From positions 387,501-451,500 of the forward strand of contig JACVVK020000442.1 of the NCBI GenBank assembly GCA_018292915.2: a stretch of DNA of 64,000 nucleotides, read 5' to 3'. The stretch is from Batillaria attramentaria (taxonomy: Eukaryota > Mollusca > Gastropoda > Batillariidae). The notes under the pieces are model-generated. The model was not told the origin of the DNA. It worked only from the letters and a program-made list of their open reading frames with translations, and searched no databases. Position 1 is the first letter of the stretch; the number at the start of each line of letters is the position of its first letter. Both the position numbers and the translations under genes were made by a program. Shown in pieces: positions 40,322 to 51,574 of this stretch.

Positions 40322-42040
40322 TTACTTAGGCCCCTGGCTCCACGTGGAGCATAGGCCATCGACAACCCTTCGCCATCGCACTCTGTTCTGGGCTAGTCTT
40401 GCCACTCCAGTCCAGTTGGTCCCCTGCTTATATAGCTCTGCCTCAGTGTCCCGCCTCCAGCTGTTGCGAGGCCGGCCTCTCTTCCTTTTCCCCTGCGGGT
40501 TCCATGTCAGGGCTTGGCGTGTGGTGCTGGATGCTGGCTTCCTGAGGGTGTGTCCAATCCAGCCCCACTTCCTCCGCAGGATCTGCTTGGCCGCTGGTTC
40601 CTGCCCTGCTCGCTCCCACAGCTCTTCGTTCCGGATCTTCTCTGGCCATCGGATGTTGAAGATGCGCCTCAGACAGGTGTTGAGAAATGTCTGGATCTTC
40701 TGCTGCATCGTCTTCGTTGTCCTCCATGTTTCGCATCCGTAGAGCAGAACTGACTTCACGTTGGAGTTGAAGATGCGAAGTTTGGTTCTTATGCTGACAA
40801 CTTTGGATGCCCAGATGTTCTTCAGCATGACCATTGCTGCTCTTGCCTTGCCGATTCTGGCTGTGACGTCTCGGTCTGTGCCTCCCTGTCCATCAACCAC
40901 ACTCCCCAGGTAGACAAAGGACTCTACCTCCCTGATGGACTCTCCACCGACTGTGACTGGTGTGTTGGCAGTGGTGTTGATCTTCATCAGCTCGGTTTTC
41001 CTCCTGTTGATCTTCAGCCCTGTTCCGGCTGATGTGGCTTCCAGGCATGTAGTCTTGTCCTTTATCTGGCTGTGGCTGTGAGACAGGAGCGCCAGGTCGT
41101 CTGCAAAGTCGAGGTCATCCAGCTGCGTCCAGAGTGTCCACTGTATCCCATTTTTCCTGCCTGTTGTGGTGGTCTTCATGATCCAGTCGATGACCAGGAG
41201 GAAGAGGAACGGGGACAACAGGCATCCCTGGCGGACTCCGGTCTTCACCTCGAAGCTTTCTGACAACTGGCCGGCATGGGCAATCCTGCAGCTCATGTCT
41301 TTGTAGGTGCACTGGATCAGGGAGATGATCTTCCCGGGAACTCCATAGTGCCTTAGCAGCTTCCACAGCGCCTCTCTGTCTACACTGTCGAAGGCCTTCT
41401 CATAGTCTATGAAGTTGATGTAGAGGGGGGAGTTCCACTCCAGTGACTGCTCAACAATGATGCGTAGGCTGGCGATCTGGTCAGCGCAGGACCTGTTCCT
41501 GCGAAAGCCCGCCTGCTGGTCTCGGAGCATAGGGTCGACTGCCTCCCTCATCCTCTCCAGTAGAATTCTGTTGAGAACCTTGCCTGGCACTGACAGGAGC
41601 ATGATCCCTCGGTAGTTGTTGCAGTCCCTGAGGTCGCCTTTCTTTGGCAGCTTGATGACGATCCCTTCTTTCCACTGGGCTGGCACCTCTTCCTTCTCCC
41701 AGATCTTGCTGAATAGGCTGTGCAGCATGTTGACGGCTGTCTCTGTGTCTGCTTTGATGGCTTCTGCTGGTATCTCGTCCGGCCCTGCAGCTTTCCCATT
41801 TCTCAGTGTCATGATGGCTTTCCTGATCTCCGCCTTAGAGGGCTTGTCGCAGTTGATGGGTAGTTCTGTCTCAGCTGGCGGGATGTCTGGTGGTGTTTCA
41901 GGGATGGGGCGATTTAGCAGCTCCCTGAAGTGTTCTGCCCATCGCTTCAGCTGTTCCTCGGTTGTTGTCAGTGGGTGCCCGTTCTTGTCCTTCACTGGTT
42001 TGTCTGTCTGCTGAAATTTGCCCGCGAACTTCTTGGTCAC
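40322..42040 (-). CDS. Retrotransposon reverse transcriptase part of the ORF
   Basis: The 572-codon stretch carries RT motifs in order: NYRGIMLLSVPGKVL, QAGFRRNRSCADQI, INFIDYEKAFDSVDR, TGVRQGCLLSPFLF, and the catalytic FADD (DLDFADDLALLS), then the conserved C-terminal region (GHTLRKP, GKRKRGRP, RVRWRRVV). It shares its reading frame with the endonuclease ORF, 467 codons apart start to start. The stop codon TAA lies inside the 3' tail CCTAAGTAAGT, so there is essentially no 3' UTR. The catalytic motifs are intact. Confidence 0.9.
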   Translation of the reverse strand: MTKKFAGKFQQTDKPVKDKNGHPLTTTEEQLKRWAEHFRELLNRPIPETPPDIPPAETELPINCDKPSKAEIRKAIMTLRNGKAAGPDEIPAEAIKADTETAVNMLHSLFSKIWEKEEVPAQWKEGIVIKLPKKGDLRDCNNYRGIMLLSVPGKVLNRILLERMREAVDPMLRDQQAGFRRNRSCADQIASLRIIVEQSLEWNSPLYINFIDYEKAFDSVDREALWKLLRHYGVPGKIISLIQCTYKDMSCRIAHAGQLSESFEVKTGVRQGCLLSPFLFLLVIDWIMKTTTTGRKNGIQWTLWTQLDDLDFADDLALLSHSHSQIKDKTTCLEATSAGTGLKINRRKTELMKINTTANTPVTVGGESIREVESFVYLGSVVDGQGGTDRDVTARIGKARAAMVMLKNIWASKVVSIRTKLRIFNSNVKSVLLYGCETWRTTKTMQQKIQTFLNTCLRRIFNIRWPEKIRNEELWERAGQEPAAKQILRRKWGWIGHTLRKPASSTTRQALTWNPQGKRKRGRPRNSWRRDTEAELYKQGTNWTGVARLAQNRVRWRRVVDGLCSTWSQGPK

Positions 42041-42169
42041 CTGGTACAGGTCTTTTCAGTTCCCTTGTCCAGCTGCTTCCTCTGCTTGATTGGCCAGGTT
42101 GTCGATGTAGTCCCTCTTGTCCTTTCTGGTGCTCCTCTTCACTTCTCTGTCAGCTGCTGTGTATTCTTC

Positions 42170-43441
42170 CTATGCCTTTGCCTTAGCTCTTCTTGTTCGG
42201 CTTGTGTTCAGTGCAGTTTTCTTTTTTTTCCTAACTTCCAGCTTCTGGATGGTATCAGCAGAGATCCATTCCTTGTGTTGGGTCTTTCTCTTGCCAAGGA
42301 CCTCTTCGCATGTGTCGTGCCAGAGTTTCTTGCTGTGTTCCCACTGTGTCTCGATATCCATTCCACTGTCTTCTATCAGGTCTTGCAGTGGCTGGAACCT
42401 GTTGGAAAGGCTGATCCGGAATGCTGCTTGTGTCTCTGTGTTCCTGAGTAGGCCAACATTGTACCTGGTCCGTGTGTTGTTGGCGTTGGTGTGTCTCTTA
42501 AGCCGAAGTCTCAGTGTTGTTGCAAGAAGGTGGTGGTCTGATGATACATCGGCACCCCTCATCACGCGCACATCTCGCCACGATCTCCTGAACTTCCGGC
42601 TGATGCAGATGTGATCAATCTGGTTCTCCGTGACATGGTCCGGCGATCTCCATGTGGCCTTGTGGATGTGCTTGTGTGGGAAGATGCTGCCTCCTATCAC
42701 TAGCTGGTTAAGGGCACAAAAGTCTGCAAAGCGCTCGCCATTTTCGTTCATCTGTCCCAGTCCGTGTGTTCCCATGGTGTTCTCATAGCCTGTGTTGTCT
42801 GATCCAATCTTGGCGTTGAAGTCTCCCATCAGTATGGTCATGTCCTTGGCTCCTCCTCTATCTATCACTGTCTGCAGTTGTTGGTAGAAGTCATCTTTTT
42901 TCTCCTCTTCCGCATCATTGGTGGGAGCGTAGCACTGGATAATGTTTAGCTTGATGTCTTTCTTCTTGGTGATGAATTTGGCTGTGATGATGCGGGAGTT
43001 GACAGGTTCCCAGCCGATGAGTGCCCGCTGTGCCTCCGGTGCCAGCATCAGGGCCACGCCCTCAGTGTGGGGGGCTCCATCCTCTGTGTGTCCCGAGTAC
43101 AGCAATTGCTCTCCTGATGAAAATCTCAGCTGTCCTGTCTGTAGCCACCTTGTCTCACTCAGTCCCAGTACTCCTATCTTGTAGTTCTTCATCTCTCTTG
43201 TTACTTGTATGGTCCTTCCTACTTCATACATAGTCCTGATGTTCCATGTGGCTACTCTCGTCGTTGTCCTGGGTGTTAGAAGGGGGGTCGGCCTTGCAGC
43301 TTCCTTTCGGCTTTCACTGCAATGCGTCATAGGTCTCCGGGATGGAGACCCTTCCTTGCCCAGGTGAATGTTTTGGTTTGTTGCTGTCGATGCTTCTGTA
43401 ACGTTATGTTTTTTACAGGTAGGGCTGTTAACCCTACGCAA
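42170..43441 (-). CDS. Retrotransposon endonuclease (APE-like) part of the ORF
   Basis: The 423-codon stretch contains the APE-type endonuclease motifs: TWNIRTM near the start, LSETRW, YAPTND, GDFNAKIGSD, and SSDHHLLATTLRL near the end (catalytic SDH). The enzyme nicks target DNA to prime reverse transcription. The frame ends at a TAG after ...RRAKAKA. The downstream peptide EEYTAADREVKR continues in the same frame into the reverse transcriptase, so the TAG looks like a nonsense mutation in one long ORF. A second stop (TGA) interrupts about 30 codons later. Confidence 0.85.
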   Translation of the reverse strand: MRRVNSPTCKKHNVTEASTATNQNIHLGKEGSPSRRPMTHCSESRKEAARPTPLLTPRTTTRVATWNIRTMYEVGRTIQVTREMKNYKIGVLGLSETRWLQTGQLRFSSGEQLLYSGHTEDGAPHTEGVALMLAPEAQRALIGWEPVNSRIITAKFITKKKDIKLNIIQCYAPTNDAEEEKKDDFYQQLQTVIDRGGAKDMTILMGDFNAKIGSDNTGYENTMGTHGLGQMNENGERFADFCALNQLVIGGSIFPHKHIHKATWRSPDHVTENQIDHICISRKFRRSWRDVRVMRGADVSSDHHLLATTLRLRLKRHTNANNTRTRYNVGLLRNTETQAAFRISLSNRFQPLQDLIEDSGMDIETQWEHSKKLWHDTCEEVLGKRKTQHKEWISADTIQKLEVRKKKKTALNTSRTRRAKAKA

Positions 43442-43751
43442 ACCCGTTTAGCCTCTTGGAGAGGTGGTCCACATTCGTCTGACCTCTACCCTTCGACCTG
43501 TCCAGCTTGGGTGACCCTGCCAGGAGCACGTGCTCCCGCTGGCGTAGCTCTCTGGGTCATTGAGGTACACAAGCCACTACCCCACGACAAGGGTTGGACC
43601 ATGTAGGGACAGTGCATGCGTGTCTCAGTGGAAAATGTCCACCGCTAACTGCGAGGTGAGGTTCGCCATGCGCCATAGGGGATCCCATTCTAACTTCAAT
43701 CAAGTTCAGCTAGTAAATATCATCGTACAGCTTAGGTACGCTGCCATTTTT

Positions 43752-45696
43752 ATGTTGTTTCCATAGTAATGGAAACAACATCATAGGACGGGCTAAATTT
43801 TCCACGTTCATGGGCAAGCATCTGTGGTACAAACGCACGTCACTGCCGATCTCCCGCAGAGACGATTTTGCAAGTGTAACTCTGACAATGACGTAACAAA
43901 ACGTGCGTCATCGATGCTGACATGTACGGTCCACCGAACGGGCTTCTCCTCCTCAGTGAGTGCCGTCTGTGCGGATGTGTGTGCGTGTGTGCGTGTGTGC
44001 GGCTGTGTGTGTGTGAATTGTGTCCAGGCCCGTTTCTTGGAAAATACTCAACCGAATGGCTTCAAATTTGGGGTATCCAAATATATCAAAATGTTACATT
44101 AGACGATTCAAGCGTGTGATGATTGCTTAAGTGATTTGGGAGTTATCGCCCTTTTGAGACAAGTTGGTTGTCTTTCGTGTACAGGCGTAATATTTATTTA
44201 AATCACTCAATTTTTTGGCAGTAGATACCTTGAATACGGACTCTGAACAGAGTCACTACTAGAAAATGTTCGCTCTTATAGTTTTCATGTAAACCGAGCC
44301 TGAGTTGACATTGCATGTGAACCCAGTTCAGATGCCTACTTCTCCGAAAATACTGAACCGATCGATTTCAAATTTGGGGTTTCTAAATGAATCAAGATTG
44401 TTGAATAGAAGGCCCGATCCAGGTACGATTGCACACATGATTTGCGAGTTATCGCCCTTTTCAGAAAAAAATGGCTTTCTGGCGTTTAAAGGCGTAATAT
44501 TTACCTAAACCACTCCATTTTTGGGACATAGATAGCATGAATACGGACTCTCAACTAAGTGAATTTTGGAGGTTGTCGCTTTTATACTTTTGGCGTAAGC
44601 CGTACCTGATGAAAGTGCTGGTGAACACACTTTAGATCTCAAAATCGCTCCTACTATACATAGATAATGAGCCTGGGGTGCCATAAAAAATATACAAAAA
44701 AATTAGAAAAATTCACTGCAGCCGTTATCGTCAGTTGACTCGAAAATTTGTACTCACAGCACATTTCCTCTACAAGCCACACGCCTCACGAACATCGAAG
44801 AAGAGACGCACGCGCACTGACGTAAAGTAAGTGCGTCATGTTTGATTGACGTGATGCTGTTTTTTCTTGGGGGTGTCTCGCCACTTTCTTTCCGAATTCC
44901 TCTGTTTGGAGACGTGGTGTATTTTACTTCTACTATGTCGCCATCTTCGTGCAATCGCAGAGAAGACACGGGATATAACAGAATACAACTCCAATACTTT
45001 ATGAACAGAATATGCACGGAGAACAAATTCATGAAAGAAGAAGAACCCAGAACGCTGTGCCGGGCTGCTTACGTACTGAACAGGTCAGATCCATCGCAGA
45101 AAAGGCACGCGCGCACTGACGCAAAAGGCAGTATCAGCGTCATTTTTCCAACGTCATGTTTGATTGACGTGATACTGGCATTTCTTGGGGATGTGTCGCC
45201 ACTTTTTGGACGTTCTCTATGTGTAGACGGGGAAAGCGGGAGTTTCATTGATGTAGTGTGCTTTGTTTTTCCCACTGACTCTCACTCAATAGCATAGTAG
45301 AGTGAGAGGACACCACATAGGTCTCAATGGAGCACAAACGCGGCTCGCGCGAGTCTGTGTGTGTGTGTGTGCGTGTGCGCGTGCGTGCGTGCGTGTGAGT
45401 GTGTGCGCGCGCGCGTGTGTATGTCTGACATAACACATAGTTAGAAAACGTTCGCCGCGCAGACTTGTCTGTTAAACATATTGGGTCGGTATTAATTCGA
45501 TCTTTACACTGCGCACGCAGCAGCAACACTTCAATTTTCATGGGCCTGCTTTCATTGCAAGAACTGTATCAAAGTTATTACGCCAAATGTATTATGCGTC
45601 ATCCCAGTGAGCAAAAACGTCATAGATTTCAAAGAATACAACTTGACGTCTCTCTTCCAAAAACAAGATTGGTGTGACAGCCCGGTCAATTGTTTC

Positions 45697-45788
<92 letters not shown>

Positions 45789-45871
45789 ATACATGGCATT
45801 ACAAAAGAACGACCGTGACGATAGCAGGTGATCAAATGGAAACAACATATTGGGCTGGTGGTCATCTTGTT
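43752..45871 (+). mobile_element. Rolling-circle-like element, family 2, copy 2
   Basis: Same termini and interior as the copy at 29105. It interrupts unit B between GCTGCCATTTTT and CTTACATTAGCC. Unit A has the uninterrupted GCCATTTTTCTTACATTAGC at 24181-24200, which gives the insertion point between T residues. Confidence 0.7.
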
Positions 45872-46200
45872 CTTACATTAGCCTGACGTTTTCCTGTGCT
45901 TAGCCACCACTCAAAAGATGTGGCCACCAAAAGTTTGTTCGCTTGGATCCCTAACCCAGGATGTGACTTCCCCGATCACTCACCCAGAACACCAGGAGTT
46001 AAAGATTCAGGAATTGGCCACGACAAACAAATGTGAAAACGCCACACAGACGCGTTCAATGGTGATACTGCCTACGCACCCAGTTAAACATTCATGAGCA
46101 GTAAGGCCAAACAGGACGCGTTCATTGAAAGCGTACCACAGGGAGTCAAGCCAAAAACCAAACCTGAAAGATCGTGAAGACAGGCACGGCGCCTCTCCCC

Positions 46201-46313
46201 CCCCCCAACCCCCCCACACACACACACACCGGCACACACACACACACACCGGCACACACCGGCACACACACACACACACACACACACCGACACACACACA
46301 CACACACACACCG

Positions 46314-46358
<45 letters not shown>

Positions 46359-46941
46359 CGCACGCGCGCGCAAAGCAGTCAGGCTAGTACAGTGCAGAGT
46401 GTGCGCTGGCTTACATGTGGAACCTGTTCCGTAACTTACAGAGTGGTTTTGAAAGGGCACGCGAGTGTGACGCTCTGTCCAAGCTTTGACAACCTCAATA
46501 GGTTTGTCAGACGTACATTTATACGTTGTGGAATAAATGCAAATGCAATAATTCTACTTTTAACCAGATTTTCCCTCCATTATGAGTGGGCTAGTCTCAA
46601 AATAAAACAGGTGCAGAATTCACTTTAAAAAAAAAAACAAAATTACCCGCCATTCTTACATTAACTGCCCGTGGGTGAAATGAACCTCGAGGTTTACATA
46701 CAGGCCCAGTAGTGTACAGCCGTCCTAAACTTCCAATGTTCGGCCGCTCGCGCAAAGAGTAAACAACACTGTGTCGCATTAAGAGCTGTACTAATCATCA
46801 AGATAGAGTAGTTTGATCCTACAGGCGCACTCACGAGCGAAACTGTTCCAAAGCGTATTAAGCTGGATTAGCAAAGATGCAACTGGCCGGTTTAATTAAT
46901 GGGTTCATTTGAAGCCTAGCGGAGGGAAAATTGCTTGAAGT
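46201..46941. other. Spacer between duplication unit B and copy C
   Basis: (CA)n with CCGG interruptions at 46213-46355, a fragment similar to 21475-21560 (AATAATTCTACTTTTAACCA at 46545), and a MITE fragment at 46671-46710. No gene. Confidence 0.5.
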
Positions 46942-47387
46942 CTAGGCAGCGCACCAGACATCCAGCATTGTTACTGGAAGTCCATAAACAGTCACGCTGG
47001 TGATCATCGCTATGGTAACCGGGGTGGGTTTGCCAGTGCCGTAGTAATTACCATCCACGGATACCTGAAACCAACAGATCAAGCAGAAGTATGCCAAACT
47101 TTTAAGTATCATATAAAAGTGCAATCATTTCTGAGGTGATTGATATGCAACATTGATATGACCGTACTGGTAAATAATACAATGCACAAAGGTGACTTGA
47201 ACTAATAAGCCTATAAGCTGAAGCAAAATATCCGAAAAACAGTTTTAAAAAAAATTGTACCGTGGAAGGCAAGATCTGTTGAGAGTTACGACGCGAGCAT
47301 TGTAAGTCTAAAGCTCTACCAGTCGGCTACCCGGGCTACCCGGGCTACCAACACGAGGAAAGAAAGAAACAGAAACAAGCAGTCATA

Positions 47388-47487
47388 AACAACAACAAAC
47401 CTTCCAAAACAACAACAAACCTTCCAAAACAACAACAAACCTTCCAAAACAACAACAAACCTTCCAAAACAACAACAAACCTTCCAA
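47388..47487. repeat. 20-bp tandem repeat, about five units
   Basis: Unit AACAACAACAAACCTTCCAA, in the copy C interval where exon 4 is missing. Confidence 0.9.
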
Positions 47488-47696
47488 AACAAACAACTAT
47501 TAAAACAAGGAGGAACGGCCCCGTCCTACAAAGTTGTTTCTCCAAACTTCATTTTATTTTGTCTGTTTTGTTATTGTTGCCGGTTCTCCCCTCTCCAAGT
47601 TCTACCGATGACACTAGATCCTCTACGACCTCGACCGATTAGCCATGTGACTGGGGGTGGGGCCGGGTGTGGGAAGAAGGGAGAGAGAGAGGGAGA

Positions 47697-47874
47697 GGGT
47701 GGGTAGGTGGGTGTTTAGGAGTTTAACGCTCTTTTCCACCACATAAGGGTGATATCAAAGACGGGGCACGAGAAAAAGGCCAGCACAAATATTTGGCCCC
47801 AGCGGCCGGGATTCGAACTCTCGGCCCAAGCATTGAAAGTCCAACGTGCTACCATTCGGCCACCCTGGCTCCCC
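47697..47874 (-). mobile_element. SINE-1, full copy
   Basis: Complete head, body and tail on the - strand: GGTGTTTAGGAGTTTAACG to CCATTCGGCCACCCTGGCTC. It lies between exons 3 and 5 of copy C. Confidence 0.8.
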
Positions 47875-47879
47875 AGAGA

Positions 47880-47940
47880 GAGAGAGAGAGAGGTCAGTTC
47901 CATGAACTAAACATTTGACGTCAGCCTCAGGCAGGTCGTC

Positions 47941-47975
<35 letters not shown>

Positions 47976-49130
47976 GTCAATTCCGTGAACTAAACTTTTG
48001 GCGTCAGCCTCTAGCACTGAGATCGTCTGAGGATGCTTGTTTATGTCCTGTGATTTCCCTATTGGCTTTGTGACTTCTCCGACTGAATTATTTTTCACAT
48101 GAAATCTGGAAGATGTAGAGGGCTGATGAAATGTCGGAAGCAGTGACGATACTTGCAGATTTTGCACTGTGAACCAAACATTTGCCGTCAGCCTCACGCT
48201 GCTCGTCTGACAGATGATACTTCTTCATATCTTGTGATTTCCTTGTTGCTTTTGTGACTTCCGGGACTGAATTAATTTTGACATAAAATCTGGACGATCT
48301 AGAGAGCTGATGAAACGTGGACTTAAAGCGCCTTGGATTGTACTTTCGAAATTGCAAAATTGGAACTTTTTTGACTGGCGCTTCTCGCAGAAACGTTAAA
48401 TAAATGTGTTTATCTAAAAGCTCTGTTATTCTTAATACTAAAGCTATAATAGTGCAACAGTTCATGTCATATGTGCAGTTGTCACAAGTGACAAAAATAC
48501 CGGAATGATGAGTAATTTGAAGGAGTCTTTTCATAGATATTTGGCCTTATATGCAAACCACCCCTACCTCGGAAATATTTTTCTTACACAAAACCTGTCA
48601 GAGCTACAGAGCTGTGCTACGAAAACAGGCAGTATAATTGTATGATCTTCCCAATTTCAGAAAATGAAGCCATTTGAACATTTTTTTCGAAAAAATTCGT
48701 AACATGACCGATTTTTAAAAATCGGCGATAACTGTTCTCAAAATGCGGCAGGATAAAAATCGTGAAAGGTAGCTCTGGAGAAGGTGAATTCCCATTTTAT
48801 CTCAAAGTAAAAAGCCATCCGGCGAGGTGGTTTAGCAGATAGCCATCATTACATCCGTCCACACACACAGACACACACACGTCATTCCCGCCAAAAAGAA
48901 CGCAGCAGCAAAGTGTGCACGTAAGGTGTCTATGACGCAGATTTTGTTACGTCACTGTGTGCGTGAAAGTAAGTATTGTGTGGAGAAACGTCACAGTCTT
49001 GTTTTGTCATCACTGAAACTTGCTGCTGCGCGTAGCAAAATCTGCCCCGTCTCATAAAGTTGTTTCTCTATAGAGAAACAACTTAAAAACAGCACCAATA
49101 ATAATATCAACAATATAACAAAACAAAAAG
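47880..49130. other. Interval of copy C where exon 4 would be expected
   Basis: Contains a diverged direct repeat (CTTGTGATTTCC…CACATGAAATCTGGA type at 48040-48110 and 48230-48295), (GA)n runs, and the 18-bp perfect palindrome CCGATTTTTAAAAATCGG at 48708. No galectin core signature is visible. Confidence 0.5.
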
Positions 49131-49310
49131 GGTGAGCGGTGGTCTAATAGGTAGCGCGTCGGATTTAGCCGCTGCGCTACTGAACGGCCGTCACCAATGT
49201 CACGGCGATGAAGCGTGGGCTCGAGCTCAGGTCAAGCTTGTGATATGTGATACCGGTTTTTCCTGGCTACCGGGTTGCTCATCGGGGGTTTCTCTCCGAG
49301 GAGGACGACG
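49131..49310 (+). mobile_element. tRNA-like SINE head, family uncertain
   Basis: GTGAGCGGTGGTCTAATAGG, TAGCGCGTCGGATTTAGCC resemble a tRNA-derived A box region, with GGGGGTTTCTCTCCGAGGAG further on. It ends next to the (GAC/GAT)n tract and exon 3 of copy C. Confidence 0.4.
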
Positions 49311-50051
49311 ACGGCGATGACTGTGACGACGACAATGATGACGACGACAATGATGACGACGATGATGACTGAGCTTACGCCGTATTCAGAAGAGGCGTTG
49401 CGATCAGACACACGGACCATCCAACCGACGGAGTTAGTGGAACATGAAAGATGACACCAGAGGGATCCTGTAATTACAGTATTTTGTACATTACCGAAGT
49501 ATTGTTGCGGACGCAGGGTTTATGTAGAATTGTACTGTGCCCAAAATAGACATCGGGCTGCAAACACTAAATAAACTCTGGAGTTACCAACAGAGGAGTT
49601 AGTCAGCAGCCCGAGACAAGTGACGTAGTTTTACGCGTCATTTTGTCATTTTACTACTTTGCCGTCAGTACTTGTGTTTCTGGCATGTTACGTATCAGTG
49701 ACTAAAACTAGAAAAAGCAGATTTCTTACCCTGAAAATGCAGTCCTTCAAACGCTCATGAATGTACAAGGTACAGTGTGCGAAAAGAAAACGTACATCCC
49801 AATGTTTAAGTACTAACTTCCGCGTGCAGAAAACTACACTACATTCTAATACGAGTAACTAATTAAGCTCAGTTTGCAAGACAAAGAATGAATGACACTT
49901 ATCATAGTGTGCGTCATATCACCGTCATTCGGCTCGGAAGTTAAACATTGTACTAATACATTAACTAAACCCGTTGACGAAGAAACGTATTTACGTCTAA
50001 TCTCTTGCAAATGCGAAACCCGTATACAGTACTCCAAAAATGAGTTGAGGA

Positions 50052-50237
50052 GCGGGTAGGTGGGTGGGTGGGTGGGTGTTTGGGGGTTTCACGTCCTTTT
50101 CCACCACATACGGGTGATGTCAAAGACGGGGCAACGATGAAAACGCCAACATAAATATTTGGCCCCAGCCGGGATACGAACTCACGACCCGAGCATTAGA
50201 AGTCCAGCGCACTACCATTCGGCCACCCCGGCTCCCC
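50052..50237 (-). mobile_element. SINE-1, full copy in intron 2 of copy C
   Basis: Complete - strand copy with (GGGTGGGT)n tail and the GATACGAACTCACGACCCGA head. Confidence 0.8.
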
Positions 50238-51117
50238 GAGTTGAGGAGCAGATTAAAAACTCCTTATCCTATCCTTGATCAACTCGTGTATTACCGGAAT
50301 GTTTGTCCAGATATGCTGCGTGCAGTATTGTTGCCCCGTGTCCCACTGGCCACTGCCTAGACACCGCATTGGGTGCATGTAGTCGCCTCCAGCCACGAAG
50401 CCTGCGTCACATGTCGGAGGTACTGGCGAAGATGTGAGTGACGTCAGAGTCCTCTGCCACGTCACGTGATCGTCCACGGGCGGAGCGTCGGACTCACTGC
50501 AGACCGCTGCTGAGAGCAAAAGGTATAATTATGTAGAATAAAAGAAGAAATGAAAGAGCGTCTAGAATTTTCATGCAATTAATTCTCCTCAAAGCCAGGA
50601 AATTGACAAAAAGTTATTGAATTGCTGTCATGAGAAACAAGAAATTCCGAGGGTCGACTGGGTAATAACTCGTAGTGAAATTGTGATCAAAACCTCTACC
50701 ATCATAATTATGCTATAAGGACGTAGGTCGTTATCCGAACCACAACGCTTTGATCCAATCCACGACTGTTTTGAAATATAATGGGTTTCATGGTGCATTT
50801 GGATGACACAATAGTGTATGTTTTACTTTCGTTGGTAAAGCTGATGCGAACAACAACAACAACAACAACAACAATTTAACTACGACGTTTTCCTTTTGTC
50901 GTATATGAGGCCGCGAACATTTTTCTCGATTCTTCCATTCATTTTGATATTGTGAACTTTCGTTACGATAACTGATATGATGATGATGATGATGATGATA
51001 TTTTCATTAATATAGGCACTTCATCCCAGTCACTCTGCTCAACCGTTGTCTAGATCAATATGGATCTCTCTTATTCGATAAATCTTGATATTGTCAACGT
51101 TTTCCCTCCATACTTGC

Positions 51118-51312
51118 GGAGCCGGCATAGTCGAGTCGGTAGAGCGTTGGACTTTCAATGCTCAGGTTCGGATCCGGGCTGGGGCCAAATATTTGTGCTG
51201 GCTTTTTTTTGTTTGTTTTGTTTTTTGTTTGTTTGTTTCCCGTCTTTGATAATCAATCATAAGTGGTGGATAAGGACGTTCAAGTCTCAAACACCCACCC
51301 ACCCACCTACCC
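51118..51312 (+). mobile_element. SINE-1, diverged copy in intron 1 of copy C
   Basis: GGAGCCGGCATAGTCGAGTC head, B-box-like GGTTCGGATCCGGGCT, body interrupted by a T/G-rich tract, CACCCA tail. Confidence 0.7.
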
Positions 51313-51401
51313 ACCCTTCTGATATTTGGCTGCCATGGTGGAAAAAGGACGTTAAACTCCCAAACCACCACCCACACCCACCCTTTTGACTGCCATATAC
51401 G

Positions 51402-51574
51402 GGGAGCCGGGGTGGTCGAATGGTAGAGCGTTGGACTTCTAATGCTCGGGTCATGAGTTCGATCCCGGCTGGGGCCAAATATTTGTGCTGGCTTTTTCAT
51501 CGTTGCCCCGCCTTTGATATCACCATATGTGGTGGAAAAGGGCGTTAATAAACCCCCAAACACCCACCCACCCT
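51402..51574 (+). mobile_element. SINE-1, full copy in intron 1 of copy C
   Basis: GGAGCCGGGGTGGTCGAATG to a CACCCACCCACC tail, ending 24 bp from the exon 1 donor of copy C. Confidence 0.85.

Larger units (their letters stand above)
40320..43608 (-). mobile_element. Nearly full-length non-LTR retrotransposon (RTE-like), flanked by a 13-bp target-site duplication
   Basis: The element has an apurinic endonuclease domain followed by a reverse transcriptase, no LTRs, and ends with the tail CCTAAGTAAGT. It is bounded by ACAGTGCATGCGT at 40307-40319 and 43609-43621. Unit A has a single CAGTGCATGCGT at the matching position (around 22610-22622), so it holds the empty site. The single-frame layout and short tetranucleotide-like tail suggest the RTE group. 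The clade is not certain from inspection alone. Confidence 0.85.
33370..46200. repeat. Segmental duplication, unit B (with internal tandem duplication and insertions)
   Basis: Matches unit A in the same orientation. Differences: an internal duplication that repeats the exon 4 region (34003-35500 and 35827-37690), a LINE at 40320-43608, and a rolling-circle-like element at 43752-45871. Without these the two units are co-linear. Confidence 0.85.

Noticed and set aside
40322..43441. Host gene resembling craniofacial development protein 2
   Set aside because: Such annotations come from RTE-type endonucleases. Here target-site duplication and the RT domain show a retrotransposon.
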